From Rhodoferax sp. U11-2br (lineage in GTDB: Bacteria; Pseudomonadota; Gammaproteobacteria; Burkholderiales; Burkholderiaceae_C): a stretch of DNA of 64,000 bases. Both the position numbers and the translations under genes were made by a program. Below the pieces are notes generated by a model. The model saw only the letters and a program-made list of their open reading frames with translations. It did no database searches and was not told where the DNA came from. The stretch covers positions 186,001-250,000 of the forward strand of contig NZ_JAHFZF010000001.1 in assembly GCF_018619435.1 (NCBI RefSeq), in the 5' to 3' direction. Each line of letters opens with the position of its first letter. Within the stretch, counting starts at the first letter, position 1. Of this stretch, positions 1 to 10,700 are shown in pieces.

Positions 1-211
1 TCGCTGGTGCGTCACCACTCTCGATGGTTTTTGACGACCTGATGTGTTCGATTTCAATGTCCTGGCCCGACACAATCTGGTTCGGGCTGTTGGCAATGAA
101 ATAAAAAGTCACGATGCACGCAAGAATGACGGCAACCGGGCCGCTGATCACCAGCCACACGTGACCGTAAGACCACCAGGGTTTGTCGTCGTTCAGAGAC
201 TCATTTCTCAT
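1..211 (-). CDS. FixH-like membrane protein, 3' end outside window
   Basis: The first 70 residues are visible and the rest lies beyond the window edge. The start is an ATG preceded by GAGGAATACC. After a short polar N-terminus comes PWWSYGHVWLVISGP and one hydrophobic membrane segment ending near FYFIANSP. That W-x-x-G-x-x-W...GP pattern before a single helix is typical of the FixH/CcoH family, small proteins encoded beside cbb3 oxidase genes and linked to assembly of the oxidase. The position just after ccoP supports this. It is separated from ccoP by a strong terminator, so it may have its own promoter or depend on read-through. The periplasmic part needed for a firm family call cannot be seen. 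Confidence 0.6.
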   Translation of the reverse strand, partial: MRNESLNDDKPWWSYGHVWLVISGPVAVILACIVTFYFIANSPNQIVSGQDIEIEHIRSSKTIESGDAPA

Positions 212-263
212 CGGTATTCCTCTTTCATCCTCAGGTTCTGCAAAGAACAATTGACCTTGTAAC

Positions 264-294
264 AAAAAAAGAGGGAAACATGGCTGTTTCCCTC
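264..294 (-). terminator. Rho-independent terminator after ccoP
   Basis: On the minus strand GAGGGAAACA pairs with TGTTTCCCTC (10 bp, 4-base loop, plus positions 271-294), followed directly by seven T. It lies about 60 bases beyond the ccoP stop and before the FixH-like gene, so it should end the cco transcript. Confidence 0.85.
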
Positions 295-353
295 TCATCA
301 TGCGTCTAGCTCTGGCGCGGATGGGGCCAAGACCCCACCCAGAACCAACATGC

Positions 354-1256
354 TTATTGCTTGTTGGACAGGCCCCAGATGTAAGACGTCAACACTTTGA
401 TTTGTGGTTCAGTCAGATGGTAGGCCTGTGCGGGCATGACATTGACCACGCCGTTGTTGATACGTTCGATGATGGCCTTTTCACCAAAACCGTGCAGCCA
501 GATGTTGTCTGTCAAGTTGGCGGAGCCCAGGGCTTGCATACCTTTGCCATCTTCGCCATGGCAAGCGGCACAGACAGCAAACTTCTCTTTGCCAAGAGCG
601 GCCTTGGCCGCATCGTGCGGGCTGCCTGACAGGCTCAACACGTACTGAGCCACATTCTTGACATCTTCTTCAGTACCAAGTGCTGCGGCCATCGGAGGCA
701 TGTTGCCAACCCGACCCAGCTGGATGGTCTCAGTGATCTTCTCAGGTGTACCACCGTGCAGCCAATCGCCATCGGTCAGGTTAGGGAAACCCTTGTTGCC
801 ATGGGCATCAGAAGCATGACACTGAGCGCAGTTGTTGCTGTACAGACGTTCACCAATGGCCATCGCCGCCGGATCTTTGGCGATGTCTTGAGGCGTCATG
901 TTGGCAAAACGTGCATACACCGGTGCCGTCTGTTCTTCACCTTGTTTGATCTCGGCGGCATGCAGACCGCTAGAGGTCCAACCCAGCAGGCCCGGGTAAC
1001 TTCCCAATCCAGGATACAGCGCCAGGTAGCCAAAACCAAAAATCACGGTCAGCACAAACAAATAACTCCACCACCTGGGCAGCGGGTTATTCATTTCACG
1101 CAAATCGTCATCCCACACATGACCGGTGGTGTTGTCACTGGCGGTCATGGCCTTGGCTTTGCCCGACATGACCAGCAAAACCAGGCACGCAAGAATACTC
1201 ACAACGACCAGGCCCGCGACATACATGGACCAGAATCCGTTTACAAAATCACTCAT
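354..1256 (-). CDS. ccoP: cbb3-type cytochrome c oxidase subunit III (CcoP)
   Basis: Di-haem cytochrome c subunit of the cbb3 oxidase, which carries electrons from soluble cytochromes to the CcoNO core in the inner membrane. The 300-residue protein has an N-terminal helix (about residues 8-30), a second helix in the PRWWSYLFVLTVIFGFGYLA stretch (about 60-80), and two periplasmic class I haem sites: CAQCH (near 140) and CAACH (near 225), each with a later methionine as candidate axial ligand. Length and layout are normal for CcoP. It starts with ATG after a GAGGTAAA ribosome site, 24 bases after ccoQ, as last gene of the cco transcript. Confidence 0.96.
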   Translation of the reverse strand: MSDFVNGFWSMYVAGLVVVSILACLVLLVMSGKAKAMTASDNTTGHVWDDDLREMNNPLPRWWSYLFVLTVIFGFGYLALYPGLGSYPGLLGWTSSGLHAAEIKQGEEQTAPVYARFANMTPQDIAKDPAAMAIGERLYSNNCAQCHASDAHGNKGFPNLTDGDWLHGGTPEKITETIQLGRVGNMPPMAAALGTEEDVKNVAQYVLSLSGSPHDAAKAALGKEKFAVCAACHGEDGKGMQALGSANLTDNIWLHGFGEKAIIERINNGVVNVMPAQAYHLTEPQIKVLTSYIWGLSNKQ

Positions 1257-1280
1257 TTCTTTTACCTCTCAGTGTCTGAG

Positions 1281-1424
1281 TCAGTCCTGATCGAAAGGCA
1301 GTTTCCCGGCCTCGTCGAATTCAGAAGCGTTCTTGCTGGAATAAGCCCACACCATGATCCCGATGAACATGACAAAGCTCAGCAAAGTAACCACAACTCT
1401 TGCAGTGTTGACATCAATTTCCAT
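1281..1424 (-). CDS. ccoQ: cbb3 oxidase small subunit (CcoQ)
   Basis: A 47-residue reading frame between ccoO and ccoP, starting MEIDVNTARVVVTLLSFVMF and ending in LPFDQD. It has one membrane helix (about residues 9-28) and a short acidic cytoplasmic tail containing a W-A-Y-S-S-K motif, matching the CcoQ/FixQ family in size, topology and position. CcoQ stabilises the assembled oxidase and is not catalytic. It begins 14 bases after the ccoO stop. Confidence 0.9.
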   Translation of the reverse strand: MEIDVNTARVVVTLLSFVMFIGIMVWAYSSKNASEFDEAGKLPFDQD

Positions 1425-1438
1425 CACTGCATCCCGGT

Positions 1439-2065
<627 letters not shown>

Positions 2066-2077
2066 GATATTTTTTCC

Positions 2078-3514
2078 TCAAGCGTGCGCTGCAACAGCAG
2101 GGATGTTGACTGACACAGCCCGTCCGCTGGTCGCTGTTTTGATCGTGTTCCAAAGCATCACGATCATGCCGCCCAGATACAACAAACCACCCACCAAGCG
2201 CAAGACATAAAACGGGTAGCTGGCCTTGACGGATTCAACAAAGGTGTAGGTCAAGGTGCCATCGGCATTGATCGAACGCCACATCAGACCTTGCATCACA
2301 CCGGCAATCCACAAAGCTGCGATATAGAGCACGATACCAATCGTGGCTGTATAGAAGTGAACTTCAATGGCCTTGACGCTGTACATCTGCTTCTGACCAA
2401 ACAGGCGAGGAATCAGGTAATACATGGACCCCATGGTGACCATACCCACCCAGCCCAAAGCACCCGAGTGCACGTGGCCCACGGTCCAGTCGGTGAAGTG
2501 AGACAATGCGTTCACCGTCTTGATGGACATCATCGGGCCTTCGAAGGTCGACATGCCATAGAACGACAGGGAAACGATCAGGAAACGCAGGATGGGGTCG
2601 TCACGCAGTTTGTGCCAAGCACCAGACAGGGTCATGATGCCGTTGATCATGCCGCCCCAGCTGGGAGCCAACAGGATCAGGGAGAACACCATACCCACCG
2701 ACTGGGTCCAGTCAGGCAGCGCAGTGAAATGCAAGTGATGGGGACCCGCCCACATGTAGGTGAAGATCAGCGCCCAGAAGTGAACAATCGACAGACGGTA
2801 CGAATACACCGGGCGACCGGCCTGCTTGGGAATGAAGTAATACATCATGCCCAGGAAACCTGCGGTCAAGAAGAAACCCACCGCATTGTGGCCATACCAC
2901 CATTGCACCATGGCATCTTGCACACCTGCGTAAGCAGAATAAGACTTCATGGCACCCACCGGAATTGCCGCACTGTTGACCAGGTGCAGCAAAGCAACCG
3001 CCAAAATGAAGGCGCCGAAGAACCAGTTGGCCACGTAGATGTGTTTGACCTTGCGTGTACCCACCGTGCCAAAAAACACGATGGCGTACGAGACCCAGAT
3101 TACGGTGATCAGGATGTCAATCGGCCATTCCAGCTCAGCGTATTCCTTGCCGCTGGTAAAACCCAGTGGCAGGGACAGCGCGGCCGACAGAATCACAATT
3201 TGCCAGCCCCAGAAAGTGAAGGCCGCCAGCTTCTCGGCAAAAAGCCGAACATGGCAGGTCCGCTGGACCACGTAGTAAGACGTCGCAAACAAGCCGCAGC
3301 CGCCAAACGCAAAAATCACAGCATTGGTGTGTAAGGGTCGCAAGCGACCAAAAGACAGGTAGGAAATACCCAGGTTCAGCTCAGGCCATGCCAGTTGTGC
3401 AGCAATGATCACGCCAACCAGCATACCCACCACACCCCAGACCACGGTCATGATGGCGAACTGCCGTACAACTTTATCGCTGTACGTCGTCGCCTGCGAA
3501 TTTACAAATGCCAT
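2078..3514 (-). CDS. ccoN: cbb3-type cytochrome c oxidase catalytic subunit I (CcoN)
   Basis: Catalytic haem-copper subunit reducing oxygen to water at a low-spin haem b and a high-spin haem b3-CuB site. The 478-residue protein is strongly hydrophobic (about 12 helices). Visible ligands: [11 protein letters not shown] (low-spin haem), [11 protein letters not shown] (CuB histidine with the family tyrosine region), [13 protein letters not shown] (the paired CuB histidines) and [13 protein letters not shown] (haem histidines). ATG at 3514 is chosen over a GTG two codons earlier because AAGAGG lies 6 bases before it. An FNR-type box sits upstream, so expression is probably induced by low oxygen. 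Confidence 0.96.
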   Translation of the reverse strand: MAFVNSQATTYSDKVVRQFAIMTVVWGVVGMLVGVIIAAQLAWPELNLGISYLSFGRLRPLHTNAVIFAFGGCGLFATSYYVVQRTCHVRLFAEKLAAFTFWGWQIVILSAALSLPLGFTSGKEYAELEWPIDILITVIWVSYAIVFFGTVGTRKVKHIYVANWFFGAFILAVALLHLVNSAAIPVGAMKSYSAYAGVQDAMVQWWYGHNAVGFFLTAGFLGMMYYFIPKQAGRPVYSYRLSIVHFWALIFTYMWAGPHHLHFTALPDWTQSVGMVFSLILLAPSWGGMINGIMTLSGAWHKLRDDPILRFLIVSLSFYGMSTFEGPMMSIKTVNALSHFTDWTVGHVHSGALGWVGMVTMGSMYYLIPRLFGQKQMYSVKAIEVHFYTATIGIVLYIAALWIAGVMQGLMWRSINADGTLTYTFVESVKASYPFYVLRLVGGLLYLGGMIVMLWNTIKTATSGRAVSVNIPAVAAHA

Positions 3515-3570
3515 GTTCACCTCTTCTTAGTTTGAGGCGCAAAGTGTCTTGTTTCACTTGCGCCGCCGAT

Positions 3571-3584
3571 TTGACACATGTCAA
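3571..3584. promoter_or_regulatory. FNR/ANR-type box upstream of ccoN
   Basis: TTGACACATGTCAA matches the FNR consensus TTGAT-N4-ATCAA with paired changes at one position of each arm (TTGAC...GTCAA). It lies between ccoS and ccoN, about 57 bases before the ccoN start, where a class II activator site would give an mRNA start inside the leader. FNR control of ccoNOQP is well known in proteobacteria; use of this site is inferred. Confidence 0.75.
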
Positions 3585-3603
3585 TTATCCCTTGAATTCC
3601 CCT

Positions 3604-3738
3604 TCAATCTTTGAGTATTCTCTCGCCTTCTTTGTCAACATCCTCAAATTGCCCGCGGTATATCGCCCACCAGACACCGCCAATGATAAAAAACACCAGA
3701 ACCACCGAAAGCGGGACCAACAAATACATGATGTCCAT
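3604..3738 (-). CDS. ccoS: cbb3 oxidase maturation protein CcoS
   Basis: A 44-residue protein, MDIMYLLVPLSVVLVFFIIG at the N-terminus, followed by GVWWAIYRGQFEDVD and an acidic tail. One N-terminal helix plus the WAI-x-x-GQFEDL-like motif defines CcoS/FixS, needed to put haem and copper into CcoN. The start codon overlaps the stop of the upstream copper ATPase (TGATG), so the two are translationally coupled, the usual ccoI-ccoS arrangement. Confidence 0.93.
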   Translation of the reverse strand: MDIMYLLVPLSVVLVFFIIGGVWWAIYRGQFEDVDKEGERILKD

Positions 3739-6089
3739 CAAATCTCCTTGTTGATCGGCTGCAAGCGGGACAGCCGAAGGGCATTGGCCACTACCAGCAG
3801 GGAGCTGCTGGCCATGCCGATACCAGCGAGCCAGGCGGGCAACCAACCCGCCACAGCCAGCGGAACACAAATCGCGTTGTAGGCTGCCGCCCACCACAGA
3901 TTCTGCCTGACCACCGTCATGGTGCGTCGGGCCAGGCCGATCGCTTGGTCGACATCACCCAGCCGACTGCCCGACACCAGAAAATCGGCCTGAGCCTGCG
4001 CCAGCGGCACCGCTTGGCCAAATGCAAACGAGGCGTGCGCACCGGCCAGCACGGGACCATCGTTGAGACCATCCCCCACCACCGCCACCTTGCGCTTGTC
4101 AAGCTGAGCCTGACGCAGAAAGTCGAGCTTGTCCTGCGGTGAACACTGGCCTTTAAACACATCAATGCCCACCGCCCCTGCCACCAGGCGGGCCGCGTCA
4201 CTGGCATCACCCGACAACAGCGAAACCTGCAGACCACGCGCCTTCAGGCTGGCAATGGTGCTTGCCGCATCGGCGCGAACGTCTTCCTGAAGCTCAAAGC
4301 TGGCCAGCCAGCGCTGCGCTTCCACAAGGTGGACCTTCAAGGTGTCTGAATCAGCTTGTGCCACACCACAGTGTTCGGCCGAGCCCAGCCGCACCTCGAT
4401 GGCCGAGTTGGCATCCCCTGCAAGGGCCAGCTTGGCGCTCAAACCACGCCCTGGCAACTCCACCACATCGGCCACCTGCCAGCGACCCAACAAACCGCGC
4501 TGTGCTGCCGCCACCTCGAGTGCCCGCGACGCCGGGTGCAGGGATTGCTGTGCCAGCGCGGCCGCCATGGCCAGCGCCTGCTGTGGGTCCAGCCCGTCTG
4601 CCAACTGGATGGCGCCCAGCACCATGGCGTCGCGCGTGAGTGTGCCGGTTTTGTCAAACATCACGGTATCAACTGCGGCGAGGGCTTCAAAAGCATCGAG
4701 CCGGCGCACCAGAACACCCCGTTGCGCCAGCGCACCAGCCGCCGACAACATCGCAGCCGGGGTGGCCAGCGACAAGGCGCAAGGACAGGTCACCACCAGC
4801 ACCGACACCGCCACCATCAGGGCATGTTCCGGGTCGGTGTCCCACCAGTAGGCGCAGGCCAGCGCAGCCGCAATCAGCACCCCGATCAGGAACGGCTTGG
4901 CCACGGTGTCGGCCATCCGGGCGAGTTGGGGTTTGCTGGTGGAGGCGCTTTCCATCAGGCTGACAATCTGTGCAAAACGGGTTTCCTGACCGAGGCGTTC
5001 CACCCGGACCAAGACCACGCCAGCCAAGTTGTGGCTGCCCGAGATCACCGCATCACCCTCGGCACGCGCCACCGGCCTTGACTCACCGGTCAGCAGCGAC
5101 TCATCCACCGAGGTCTGGCCGCGCACCACCACCCCATCGGCCGGGAAGGCCTCACCAGGGCGCACCTGGATGATGTCCTCACGCTGCAGCCGCCGCACCG
5201 GCACCCGCTCGAACACGCCATCGGCTTGTTGCCTAAACACGCTGTCGGGCAAACGGTTCATCAGGGCTTCGAGCGCACCGGCGGTGCGGTCGCGCAGACG
5301 CAATTCAAACCAGCGCCCGGCCAACAAAAAGAAAACAAACATGGTCAAGGAGTCAAAGTACACCTCATGACCAAACATGCCCTGCGGCTCGAAGGTGCCT
5401 GCGGTGCTAACCACAAAAGTGATCAGCATGCCCAGCGCCACCGGCAGGTCCATGCTGATACGACGGTGCACGATGTCGCGCCAGGCGTTGGCAAAAAACG
5501 GACTGCAGGAAAACAAGATCACCGGCAGCGTCAGCACCCACGAGGCCCAACGCAGCAGCTGCTCCATCTCCATCGACAAATCGCCCGGTTCGGCCACGTA
5601 GGCCGGGTAGGCGTACATCATGACCTGCATCATGCACAGGCCGGCCACCATCACACGCCACAAGGCCTTGCGTGCCTCGACCCGGCGCCGCTCCCGGGCA
5701 AACGTGTCATTGGCTGGCAGCGCCCGGTAACCCGATCCCGCCAGCGCCTGCATCCAGCGCGACGGCCGCACCGACTGCGCGTCCCACACCACCTTGGCAC
5801 GCTGGCTGCTAGCGCTCACATCGGCAGACAACACACCGGGAACCCGCTTGAGTGCGTCCTCCACCGTCAGGGCACAGGCTGCACAGTGCATGCCTTCGAT
5901 CATGACATTGGACTCCCAGCACCCCGCGTGGCCGACGTCCGGGCGGCTGAAGGCAGACCACTCCTGCTCGTCATCCAGAACCTGCAAGTCCTCCAGCACA
6001 TCAAGCTGGGGCACAGCCGCTGCCGCGCCACGGCCAGCGACAGCATCCAGTTGGGTGGGCAGGCGGTCAGCGTCGGAAGGAAAACTCAT
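3738..6089 (-). CDS. ccoI: Copper-translocating P-type ATPase for cbb3 assembly (CcoI/FixI)
   Basis: P1B-type ATPase of 783 residues that delivers copper for cbb3 oxidase assembly. In order: a short acidic N-terminus, one heavy-metal domain with GMHCAAC (about 65-70), paired membrane helices, the actuator loop with LLTGES, the metal-site helix VVTCPCALSLATPAA, the phosphorylation motif DKTGTLT, an HP pair in the nucleotide domain (LHPASRALE), and the hinge GDGLNDGPVL. ATG at 6089 is used because the frame further upstream runs into the uspA leader and lacks family similarity. Its linkage to ccoS and ccoN indicates an assembly role, not copper detoxification. Confidence 0.93.
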   Translation of the reverse strand: MSFPSDADRLPTQLDAVAGRGAAAAVPQLDVLEDLQVLDDEQEWSAFSRPDVGHAGCWESNVMIEGMHCAACALTVEDALKRVPGVLSADVSASSQRAKVVWDAQSVRPSRWMQALAGSGYRALPANDTFARERRRVEARKALWRVMVAGLCMMQVMMYAYPAYVAEPGDLSMEMEQLLRWASWVLTLPVILFSCSPFFANAWRDIVHRRISMDLPVALGMLITFVVSTAGTFEPQGMFGHEVYFDSLTMFVFFLLAGRWFELRLRDRTAGALEALMNRLPDSVFRQQADGVFERVPVRRLQREDIIQVRPGEAFPADGVVVRGQTSVDESLLTGESRPVARAEGDAVISGSHNLAGVVLVRVERLGQETRFAQIVSLMESASTSKPQLARMADTVAKPFLIGVLIAAALACAYWWDTDPEHALMVAVSVLVVTCPCALSLATPAAMLSAAGALAQRGVLVRRLDAFEALAAVDTVMFDKTGTLTRDAMVLGAIQLADGLDPQQALAMAAALAQQSLHPASRALEVAAAQRGLLGRWQVADVVELPGRGLSAKLALAGDANSAIEVRLGSAEHCGVAQADSDTLKVHLVEAQRWLASFELQEDVRADAASTIASLKARGLQVSLLSGDASDAARLVAGAVGIDVFKGQCSPQDKLDFLRQAQLDKRKVAVVGDGLNDGPVLAGAHASFAFGQAVPLAQAQADFLVSGSRLGDVDQAIGLARRTMTVVRQNLWWAAAYNAICVPLAVAGWLPAWLAGIGMASSSLLVVANALRLSRLQPINKEI

Positions 6090-6166
6090 CAAAAATACCT
6101 GAGCAGTAGCAAAATCGGCTGATAGTATAGGAACGCGCTCTTTTTTGATCTGCAAAGGAAATCTCC

Positions 6167-6610
6167 ATGTATAAAAAGATTCTTGTGGCCACAGACGGTT
6201 CGCCCCTGTCAAAAACCGCCGTCAACAGCGCCATTTCGCTGGCGGCGCTGTGCCAGGCGGAGTTGGTGGTGATCAAGGTGGTGCCACAGTACCCGCAAAG
6301 TTATTTTGAAGGTGGCCTGGCGCTTCAGGCCACCGAGGTCGGTCGCATTGAACAACAATGGGCAGAAGAAGGTCAGGCGGTGGTGGACGAGGTGAGAAAA
6401 GACGCCGAACTCAAAGGCGTGACAACCCTGGCGGTGACGGTCAAATCCGACATCGTCTCCGACGCCATCATCTCGACCGCCAAGAAACACCACTGCGACC
6501 TGATCGTTATGGCATCCCATGGCCGCAAGGGTGTCAAACGCCTGCTGCTGGGCAGCGAAACCCAGCAAGTGCTGACACACTCCCACATCCCGGTGCTGGT
6601 TTTGCGTTAA
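6167..6610 (+). CDS. Universal stress protein (UspA family)
   Basis: A 147-residue single-domain Usp protein. The N-terminus MYKKILVATDGSPLSKTAV is the first beta strand and loop, and the C-terminal ATP-binding motif G-x2-G-x9-G-S is present as GRKGVKRLLLGSETQ, placing it in the ATP-binding class. A clear AAAGGAAA precedes the ATG. It is divergent from ccoI across 77 bases. Usp genes beside cbb3 clusters are often induced at low oxygen, but only a weak TTGAT half-site is present here. Confidence 0.92.
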   Translation: MYKKILVATDGSPLSKTAVNSAISLAALCQAELVVIKVVPQYPQSYFEGGLALQATEVGRIEQQWAEEGQAVVDEVRKDAELKGVTTLAVTVKSDIVSDAIISTAKKHHCDLIVMASHGRKGVKRLLLGSETQQVLTHSHIPVLVLR

Positions 6611-6612
6611 AT

Positions 6613-6655
6613 TGGCCTCCAGCCCTTTTACAACAAGGGCTGGTTGCTATCCATA
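6613..6655. repeat. Dispersed palindrome copy 1 (between uspA and HD-GYP gene)
   Basis: CCAGCCCTT (6619-6627) pairs with AAGGGCTGG (6635-6643), followed by the family tail TTGCTAT. It lies between two convergent genes, where it could end transcription from both sides. Confidence 0.85.
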
Positions 6656-6671
6656 TTTATGGTTCTGGGCC

Positions 6672-7715
6672 TCAGTCCGGGTCTTTGAAACGCTGTTGAA
6701 TCTCCAGCACACGGTCCCAGTGTTTAAAAAACATGACCACACAAGCCGGATCAAAGTGGCTGCCCGCCTGGGCCTGGATGTGTGCTCTGGCACGCTCCAG
6801 TGACCAGGCCTCTTTGTAGGGCCGATTCGACATCAAAGCGTCAAACACATCCGCCACGGCCACGATGCGGCTGAAGATCGGGATGGCTTCCCCTTTGAGA
6901 CCAGCAGGGTAACCCGAGCCGTCGAATTTTTCGTGGTGGCCCAGGGCGATGTCCGCCCCAGCCTGCAACACCCGCGAGGCGCTGCCTTTGAGGATCTCGT
7001 GGCCAATCACCGCGTGCTGTTTCATGACCTCAAACTCCTCTGGGGTCAGGCGCCCGGGTTTGAGCAAAATACTGTCAACAATGCCAACCTTGCCAATGTC
7101 GTGCATCGGCGCGGCCTCCAGCAGCAACTCACAGTCGGCGTCTGACAAACCCAAACCCCGGCCAATCAGCTCGGAATAATGCGCCATACGCAGGATGTGG
7201 GCGCCGGTTTCGGGGTCGCGGTACTCGGCCGCCTTGGACAGACGAATGACGGTCTCGCGCTCGCGCTCTCGGATCGCTGCGGTGGCTTTTTGCACCTCTT
7301 CTGCCAGCCAGGCGGCGCGGTTTTCCAACACCTTGCGGCTGGCGCCCAGGTCCAGCATGTTCTTCACACGGGCCATGAACTCGATTTTGTCCACCGGCTT
7401 GGTCAAAAAATCGGTCGCACCTACCTCCAGCGCCTGGTAACGCACCTGCTTTTGGTCGTTGGCGGTGATCATCAGGACCGGAATGTTCTGCCGCCCGGGG
7501 GTCAGCCGCAACGCTGTGATGAACTCCATGCCGTTGAGGTCCGGCATCATGTAGTCCACAATGATCAGGTCAAAGTCATCGGTTTTGGCGCATGCCAGTC
7601 CGGCCACGGCATTGGTGAAACAGCGACTCTCGCAGTTGCCCATGCGTTTGAGCAGCGCCTCGAACAAAATCAAGTTGATTTCGGCATCGTCAACAATCAG
7701 TACCTTGTAGGTCAT
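6672..7715 (-). CDS. Response regulator with HD-GYP phosphodiesterase domain
   Basis: RpfG-like protein of 347 residues. Residues 1-125 form a receiver with the acidic pair (VDDAE), phospho-acceptor aspartate in IIVDYMMPD, and lysine in FLTKPVD. A short coiled coil follows, then an HD-GYP domain from about 150 with AEYRDPETGAHILRM, the metal-binding HDIGKVG and the signature HHEKFDGSGYPAGLKG. All residues expected for hydrolysis of cyclic di-GMP are present. It is the last gene after the FIST sensor and hybrid kinase, 70 bases beyond the kinase, so it is the likely output of that relay. ATG at 7715 is preferred to an upstream TTG. Confidence 0.93.
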   Translation of the reverse strand: MTYKVLIVDDAEINLILFEALLKRMGNCESRCFTNAVAGLACAKTDDFDLIIVDYMMPDLNGMEFITALRLTPGRQNIPVLMITANDQKQVRYQALEVGATDFLTKPVDKIEFMARVKNMLDLGASRKVLENRAAWLAEEVQKATAAIRERERETVIRLSKAAEYRDPETGAHILRMAHYSELIGRGLGLSDADCELLLEAAPMHDIGKVGIVDSILLKPGRLTPEEFEVMKQHAVIGHEILKGSASRVLQAGADIALGHHEKFDGSGYPAGLKGEAIPIFSRIVAVADVFDALMSNRPYKEAWSLERARAHIQAQAGSHFDPACVVMFFKHWDRVLEIQQRFKDPD

Positions 7716-7785
7716 GGTCAAACATTCTCAGAATCTGGCGCCCTTGCGGACAGAGCGCTGACAGGACTTGGAACACAAGCTCGTT

Positions 7786-10700
7786 TTAATGTACCACCGC
7801 ACTCTGGCGCCCATGGAGTGCCGCCACCAGATGCTCGATCTGAGCAGCCAGAGACACCAGGGTGGCATGCACCGCCTGAGCATCACCCTGCGGCCCGGTG
7901 CCCTGCATGGCGCAGACCCGTTGCTCCAGTTCCCCCACCAGGTCTTCGGCTGGGCGCGCGCCAAACAGGCCCATGACACCTTTGATCGCATGGGCGCTGT
8001 TGAGCAGGTTAGGCCAGTCCATCTGCGCCAGCGCCTGCATCATCTGTTCCAGATCGCCAGGCCACTGCGTCAAAAAAGCATCCGTGATGATCGCGAGCAC
8101 CTCTTGGTCAACCTGGCACAGCGCCTGGGCGTAATCAAATCCGGCACCCGCTGCGGCCGCAGGTTTCAGGCGGGCTGGATGAGACCGCTTGGTTGCTACG
8201 TTTTCAACAGCTGATAACCCAGCATCAAAGCGGGCTAAAACACGATTCAGCTCAGAAGTCGAGATCGGCTTGGACAGGTAATCGTCCATGCCTGCCTGCA
8301 GACAACGCTCACGGTCACCCGGCATCACATTGGCCGTCATGGCCACGATGGGGGTGCGGCGCCCCCGCTCGGTGGCACGGAAACAACGGGTGGCCTGCAG
8401 CCCGTCAAACACCGGCATCATCATGTCCATGAGGACCAGGTCAAACCGCCGCTGCGCCAGGATGTCCAGGGCGATCTGGCCGTTGCCCGCCAGTGTGACC
8501 CGGTGCCCCTCGCGCCCGAGCAGCACCAGGGCGAGCTTCTGATTGATCTCGTTGTCTTCCACCAGCAAGATGTCCAGCGCCACCGTGGTTTTGGCGGCGC
8601 TGTTGTTGCCCGGCAAGGAGGCAGCGTCAGAGGAGGATACCTCTGCACCCGGCAAGGGCTGGCACGCCATGGTGGATGTTGCGTAGTCCATCAGCACATC
8701 AAAATCAAACTGGCTGCCCGCCCCCAGTGCGCTGCGCACCGACATCTGGCCCCCCATGGCGGCCACCAGGCGCGAAGAAATGGACAAACCCAGACCGGTG
8801 CCACCAAAACGCCGGGTGATGCTGCTGTCTTCCTGGGAAAAGGCCTCAAAAATGCTGTCGAGCTTGGCTTGGGCAATGCCAATGCCGGTGTCCTTAACCG
8901 AGCAGCGCAAGCGCACCCGTCCGCCCGGCGCGGGTTCCGCGCGCACAGACAGCGCCACCTCACCATGGTCGGTGAACTTGATGGCATTGCCCATCAGGTT
9001 CATCAGGATCTGCTGCAACCGGCCCGGATCACCCACCAGCGCCTGGGGAACACGCTGGTCCAGATCACACACCAGCGCCAGGCCCTTGGCTTGGGCGGGC
9101 ACAGCCAGTTGTTTGATTGTTTCATTGAGCATTTGCGGCAACTGGAACGGGATCGCCTCGATTTGCAACTTGCCGGCTTCGATCTTGGAGAAGTCCAGGA
9201 TGTCATTGATGACCCGCAGCAAGGTGTCCGAGGACAGCTTGACGATCTCCAGGTACTCACGCTGCTCAGTGCTCAGCTCGGTGTCGAGCACCAGTTCGGT
9301 CATGCCAATCACGCCGTTCATCGGGGTGCGGATCTCATGGCTCATGTTGGCCAGAAAATCCGACTTGGCCCGGCTCGCCACCTCGGCAGCCTCTTTGGCG
9401 CGCTGCAAATCCTCGGAAGCCTGTTTGGCCTGGGAGATATCGGCCAGGTAACCGTTCCACAACACCCCGCCGTCGTCGGCGGCCTTGGGCATGGACTCGC
9501 CATGCACCCAGATCAGCGCACCGGTTTGCTGGTGGCGCAACCTGAAGTCGAGGGAGATCCGGGCACCAAAACGTGCCGAATTCTTGAACGCCTGCACAAA
9601 GGCCGGCTGGTCGTCGGCGTGAATCAGCGCAAAGAAGCTGCTGGCGTCGTTCATGATGGTCTGGTGTGACACCCCGCAAATCTGTTCCATCACCGAACTG
9701 CAGAACGGGAAGCTCTGGCGACCATCGGCCCACAGCCGGTACTGGAACACCACCACCGGGATGTTTTCAGTGACTTCACGCAGCCGCTCACTGGCTTCAC
9801 GGATGACCGTCACATCCTGCCAAATCCCGGTGAACACCGTGGCCCCATCCGCAGCGGGCAGCGGCTCGGGCCGCACCTCAGCGCGAATCCAGCGTTTGTG
9901 CTTGTCAGGTAACAACACCTGGTATTCAGCGCTCCAGGCCTCGCGACGCTGGGCTGCAACCATCACTTCTGACAAACAGCGGCTGCGATCGGGCTCCAGA
10001 ATCTGATCAAAACTGATGGCGCCATTGCGCATCAGCGCATCACGCTCCAAGCCACGAATTTCCTTCAGCCGCTCACTCAAGAAGGTGTAGCGGATGCCAC
10101 CGGCGCCCACCTCACACTGAAACACCACACCAGGCACCGCGTTGGTGATGCGGCGCAGGCGCTCTTCGGCCTGTGCCATCGCCGCCTGCATGGCTTTGCG
10201 CGCGGTGATGTCGGTGCGGATCGCAATGAACTGGCGTGGCGCACCGTCGTCCAGCAAGGGAACAATGGTGGCCTGCACCCAGTAGATACTGCCATCTTTG
10301 GCCTGGTTGCAGATCTCTCCATGCCAGACCTGGCCTTTGAGGATGGTCTGCCACAGGTGCTTGAAGAAGCTGGTGTGTTGTCTGCCGGAATTGATCATGC
10401 GGTGGTTGCGCCCAAGCAACTCCTCACGCGTGTAACCACTGATCTGGCAGAACTTGTCATTGGCATAGGTGATGTCACCTGCCAAGTCGGTGATGCTGAC
10501 AATCGCATGCTGATCCAGCGCAAACTTCTGGTTGGCCAGGTCGGCCAGAGCGGCCTGCAGCTCACGCTGGCTGGCTTCGCGCTGGGCTACAAGATCCGAC
10601 ATCAGTTTGGACAACGACTCCAGACTGTCATCCTTGAGCACCAGGGAGTACGGCCCCATCTGCCGCATCAGGCCATTGGCAGTCTCGCGCAGGGACTCCA

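Noticed and set aside
2291..3334. Long plus-strand open frame opposite ccoN.
   Set aside because: Shadow of ccoN with no protein-like features.
6128..6160. Possible FNR box before uspA (TTGATCTGCAAAG).
   Set aside because: Only one half-site matches; the second arm lacks ATCAA.
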